NCBI GenBank assembly: GCA_947442115.1
Contig: CANEVK010000137.1
Location: forward strand, 1-7,700
Length of the DNA: 7,700 nt
Direction: 5' to 3'
Source of the DNA: Bacteriovoracaceae bacterium
Lineage (GTDB): Bacteria > Bdellovibrionota > Bacteriovoracia > Bacteriovoracales > Bacteriovoracaceae
A program made the position numbers and the translations under genes. Positions within the stretch are counted from its first letter, which is position 1, and every line of letters starts with the position of its first letter. This document shows positions 5,750 through 7,700 of the stretch, in pieces. The notes under the pieces were generated by a model. It saw nothing but the letters and a program-made list of their open reading frames with translations. It did not search any database and was not told the DNA's origin.

Positions 5750-6283
5750 ATGAAAACTTTAAAAACTCTGATACTCACCTCCGTTATTACCTATAGTGTA
5801 CAATCTCTTTCTTATGTTCAACTCCAACAACAATCGACGGTAACCATCCAGAATGGTACTTCCGTGACCCAAACTTATCCAACGACCCAAACAACAACTA
5901 CTGCAACTCCTATTAGGGACGATAGTATCGCTGTTGCAAACATAGATTCTAGTGCTTTTGGTTCCACAACAACCTCTAGCATTTCAAGTGTTCCTCAGTT
6001 TGGGGTACGAGATATCAAAGTCACTACAGACGGGAAATGTAAAATAGGCTCAATCACGAGGGCCTATTTGAATAGTCCTTGTGCTAAGGTGTATGGACCA
6101 AATCCTCCTAGCTCCACAGGCACAGCTGTTGGAACTTCAACTTCCATCAGTAGCGGATTAAGTAGCTCATTACAGTCGGCTATGCAATATGCCCCAGCGA
6201 TGGATGCTGAGCCTAGCTCTCAGCCAACTGCTCCGACTTCTTCTGCGACTGAGTATCAAACATCAAGAGAGATTTTTTATTAA
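5750..6283 (+). CDS. Secreted Ser/Thr-rich protein of unknown function
   Basis: A predicted exported protein of 177 aa, family not recognised. The start is ATG 5750, chosen because AAAGG (5735-5739) precedes it and because the protein then opens with a signal peptide: Lys at 2 and 5, hydrophobic residues 6-20, probable cleavage near residues 17-21. An in-frame TTG at 5708 would bury this signal. The mature chain is low-complexity and disordered-looking: Gln/Thr-rich at 25-55 (QTTTTAT), Ser/Thr-rich at 66-82, and Ser/Thr/Pro/Ala-rich at 120-170. In between, residues about 84-116 form the only compact segment, with FGVRDIKVTTDGKCKIG and NSPCAKVYG holding the sole cysteine pair (C97, C111), a likely disulfide. 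It stands divergent from the prepilin-like gene, so a surface role is plausible but unproven. No clear terminator follows. Confidence 0.8.
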   Translation: MKTLKTLILTSVITYSVQSLSYVQLQQQSTVTIQNGTSVTQTYPTTQTTTTATPIRDDSIAVANIDSSAFGSTTTSSISSVPQFGVRDIKVTTDGKCKIGSITRAYLNSPCAKVYGPNPPSSTGTAVGTSTSISSGLSSSLQSAMQYAPAMDAEPSSQPTAPTSSATEYQTSREIFY

Positions 6284-6415
6284 ATTATTAACTCGATTTT
6301 TGTTGATTTGAATAAAATTAAAAAACGCTATTTTAAACGACCGATGATAAAAAGATATTGCAGGTAGTAATCACTGTAAAAATGCAAATGTAGGTTTCTA
6401 GATTTTATTCAAATA
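6284..6415. other. Convergent intergenic spacer
   Basis: An AT-rich spacer of 132 bases between the ends of two convergent genes. No gene, strong hairpin with T-tract, or repeat was seen. Confidence 0.5.
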
Positions 6416-7351
6416 TTAGAAAATATCTGCCATCTCCTTAAACCTTGCATACGCATTAGCAAGTTTCATCTGCTTAGGACTTTTGCAATCCACGGCAAAG
6501 ATCGCAGGAGAGCAAACCATGATAAAAAGGCATTGGGCCCTACTCACGGCCACATTCAATCTATTGCCGGAGTAAAGAAAATCTAAACCGCGTGGCGCTT
6601 CCTCAGGTGTCGAAGTGGTCACACTATAAATAACAACAGGTGCCTCTTGCCCCTGAAACTTATCCACAGTCCCAATACTGATATTGGGGAAAGCTCGTTT
6701 TAAAATATTCACTTGAGCATTATAGGGGGCAACAATCTTGATATCACTTTCTGTAATTTGAGCAGTATGCTTTTTCCTTGGTGATGAACCTCTTCAATGA
6801 CTAAGGCCTTGTTCGCATATTTACTTGTCCCTTGAATAATTTGCGCCTCATTACCTGCAATGGATTTTCGCATCTCCAACTATGTAGTCCAACGCACTGA
6901 CTTCGCAACCATCTGGATGAGAACCTTTAAGGGGTTGAGTCAGCTGAGCGCCATCTCCTAAGAGAATAATATTTTTTGTACAGTGAGCGATAGCGAGAAG
7001 CCCAGTGAGGGAGAATTGTCCGGCCTCATCAATGACAAGATAATCTAATCCCTCTCTTGGCATAGTGGCCCAAGTAAAGTCTGTGCAGCCAATCACGCAT
7101 GAAGTGCTTCCTGCAAGTTCGGCTTTAACATCATTTCCACTTTTAAGATAAGTGATGGCATCATTTTCTTTGTCTTCATTTTTCTGAAAAAGATTAACCG
7201 TAACTTTTTCTTTTAGGCCGGCCTCATGGACCTTATTCATAAGATTTGAAATAACCTTATGTCCTGCTTTCATGGCGGTCAGGGTGCTCTCAACTTCTGT
7301 CTGATAATCGGCTATCAATGAAATCCAGGCCAAGAGACGAGATTTGAGCAT
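6416..7351 (-). pseudogene. Decayed C-terminal helicase part of a TM0106/UPF1-like nuclease-helicase
   Basis: The remains of a superfamily 1 (DNA2/UPF1-type) helicase spread over three reverse-strand frames. Frame 1 (7351-6851) has KAGHKVISNLMNKVHEAG, motif II DYLVIDEAGQFSLTG and motif III ILLGDGAQLTQPLKGSHPDG. It stops just after IVGDAK. Frame 2 (6873-6709) continues with AGNEAQIIQGTSKYANKALV and IEEVHHQGKS. Frame 3 (6416 up to about 6770) has SDIKIVAPYNAQV, motif V GTVDKFQGQEAPVVIYS and motif VI NRLNVAVSRAQ. Between frames 1 and 2 the segment with the RMHP motif seen in relatives is missing, and between 2 and 3 some residues also seem lost. Walker A and all of the N-terminal RecB-like nuclease are absent. 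HP-G-E-SALDYIVGD after the motif III region points to the TM0106-type subfamily. With several lesions a sequencing error cannot explain it; the gene is not functional. Confidence 0.8.
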
Positions 7352-7403
7352 GTTGGAGACTATCTCTATGTAAACTTAAACTTTTTCCCATAACTGACCG
7401 AAA

Positions 7404-7428
7404 AGGTTGGACACCAAATGTCCAGCTT
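7404..7428. promoter_or_regulatory. Inverted repeat TGGACA-N5-TGTCCA upstream of the winged-helix gene
   Basis: A perfect six-base inverted repeat, TGGACA (7408-7413) and TGTCCA (7419-7424), with a five-base CCAAA loop. The stem extends outward to about ten pairs if G-T pairs are allowed (7404-7428). It ends three bases before the GGAGG ribosome binding site. It could be an operator for the DNA-binding protein encoded next, or an RNA hairpin controlling its translation. Confidence 0.5.
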
Positions 7429-7443
7429 CCCGGAGGTCTTTCA

Positions 7444-7623
7444 GTGCCTAAGTACAACGTTGATAAGGGCAAGGTTCATCGCCAGAATCAAATTAAAAGG
7501 CTTCTCTCGATGACCTCTGAGGTGTCCGCACTCTCGATCACGGAGATCGCAGAGAAGCTCAATCATGACGGTTATGCGATCAATAGAAAGACAGTTGAAA
7601 GGGATATTGAAGACATCAAATGA
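7444..7623 (+). CDS. Short winged-helix protein, N-terminal part of a WYL/DeoR-type regulator
   Basis: A 59-aa protein consisting of a DNA-binding domain only. The GTG start at 7444 follows GGAGG (7432-7436) with a seven-base spacer, among the best ribosome binding sites in the window. The sequence RQNQIKRLLSMTS (13-25), LSITEIAEKLNHDGYAIN (30-47) and RKTVERDIEDI (48-58) follows the HTH_11 pattern of WYL-domain regulators: a first helix with R-Ixx-LL, EIAxxLxxxG, then RTVxRDLexL. In that family roughly 200 more residues with a WYL ligand-binding domain normally follow. Here TGA comes right after the HTH. A one-base frame change would continue with NEKEFEEWIVKQIL but also ends within 60 bases, so the rest is missing. 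It may be a truncated remnant or a free-standing small repressor. It is divergent from the decayed helicase. Confidence 0.65.
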   Translation: MPKYNVDKGKVHRQNQIKRLLSMTSEVSALSITEIAEKLNHDGYAINRKTVERDIEDIK

Positions 7624-7700
7624 GAAGGAATTTGAAGAGTGGATAGTCAAACAAATTTTAGGCCTATGGCGCATTTAACTTCAAGATGTTAAAAACTAAG
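7624..7700. other. Edge region after the winged-helix gene
   Basis: A short stretch to the window edge. In one forward frame it reads EKEFEEWIVKQILGLWRI before TAA, possibly a former extension of the winged-helix protein. No other gene is supported. Confidence 0.3.

Noticed and set aside
7441..7674. Reverse open frame of 77 codons
   Set aside because: Antisense to the winged-helix gene, which has GGAGG and an HTH pattern; the reverse frame shows no motif.

Overview
The window looks like an accessory stretch of an AT-rich Gram-negative chromosome. A predatory or free-living member of the Bdellovibrionota (Bacteriovorax-like) is my best guess. It rests on a large cysteine-rich prepilin-like protein, a secreted HNH nuclease, several secreted proteins of unknown role and the low-GC codon use. 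This is inference: no rRNA or housekeeping marker is present. No tRNA, CRISPR array or complete insertion sequence was seen.

Left part (1-3508): two short overlapping forward genes (67-261 and 231-458) run into the 3' end of a reverse-strand cluster. The second is a helix-turn-helix protein with a CxxCHGFG zinc-knuckle-like motif. The cluster reads, in transcription order, a secreted HNH nuclease (3508-2966), an unknown 378-residue protein with an HI...HPxN motif (2900-1764), and a Ser/Thr protein kinase (1675-455). The 378-residue protein and the kinase appear to end in the same kind of small C-terminal domain, alignable without gaps over about 33 residues. That makes them the best candidate here for an undescribed two-protein system: kinase plus possible nuclease-like partner, each carrying a common docking or sensing module.

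Middle (3590-5503): a frameshifted remnant of a cysteine-rich Sel1/Hcp-type repeat protein, overlapped upstream by a small ORF with a CPxC zinc-ribbon-like motif. Next comes a 416-residue type IV prepilin-like protein whose C-terminal region resembles a thrombospondin type 1 repeat. Its stop codon lies in an AAATC microsatellite.

Right part (5504-7700): a divergent intergenic region with a good sigma70-like promoter drives a secreted Ser/Thr-rich protein (5750-6283). Facing it are the remains of the C-terminal helicase part of a TM0106/UPF1-like nuclease-helicase (7351-6416), broken over three reading frames with segments missing. At the right edge is a 59-residue winged-helix protein with a strong ribosome binding site and an upstream inverted repeat. 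It resembles only the N-terminal DNA-binding part of WYL/DeoR-type regulators.

Intact kinase, nuclease and pilin genes lying among broken genes suggest a plastic locus where genes are gained and lost.
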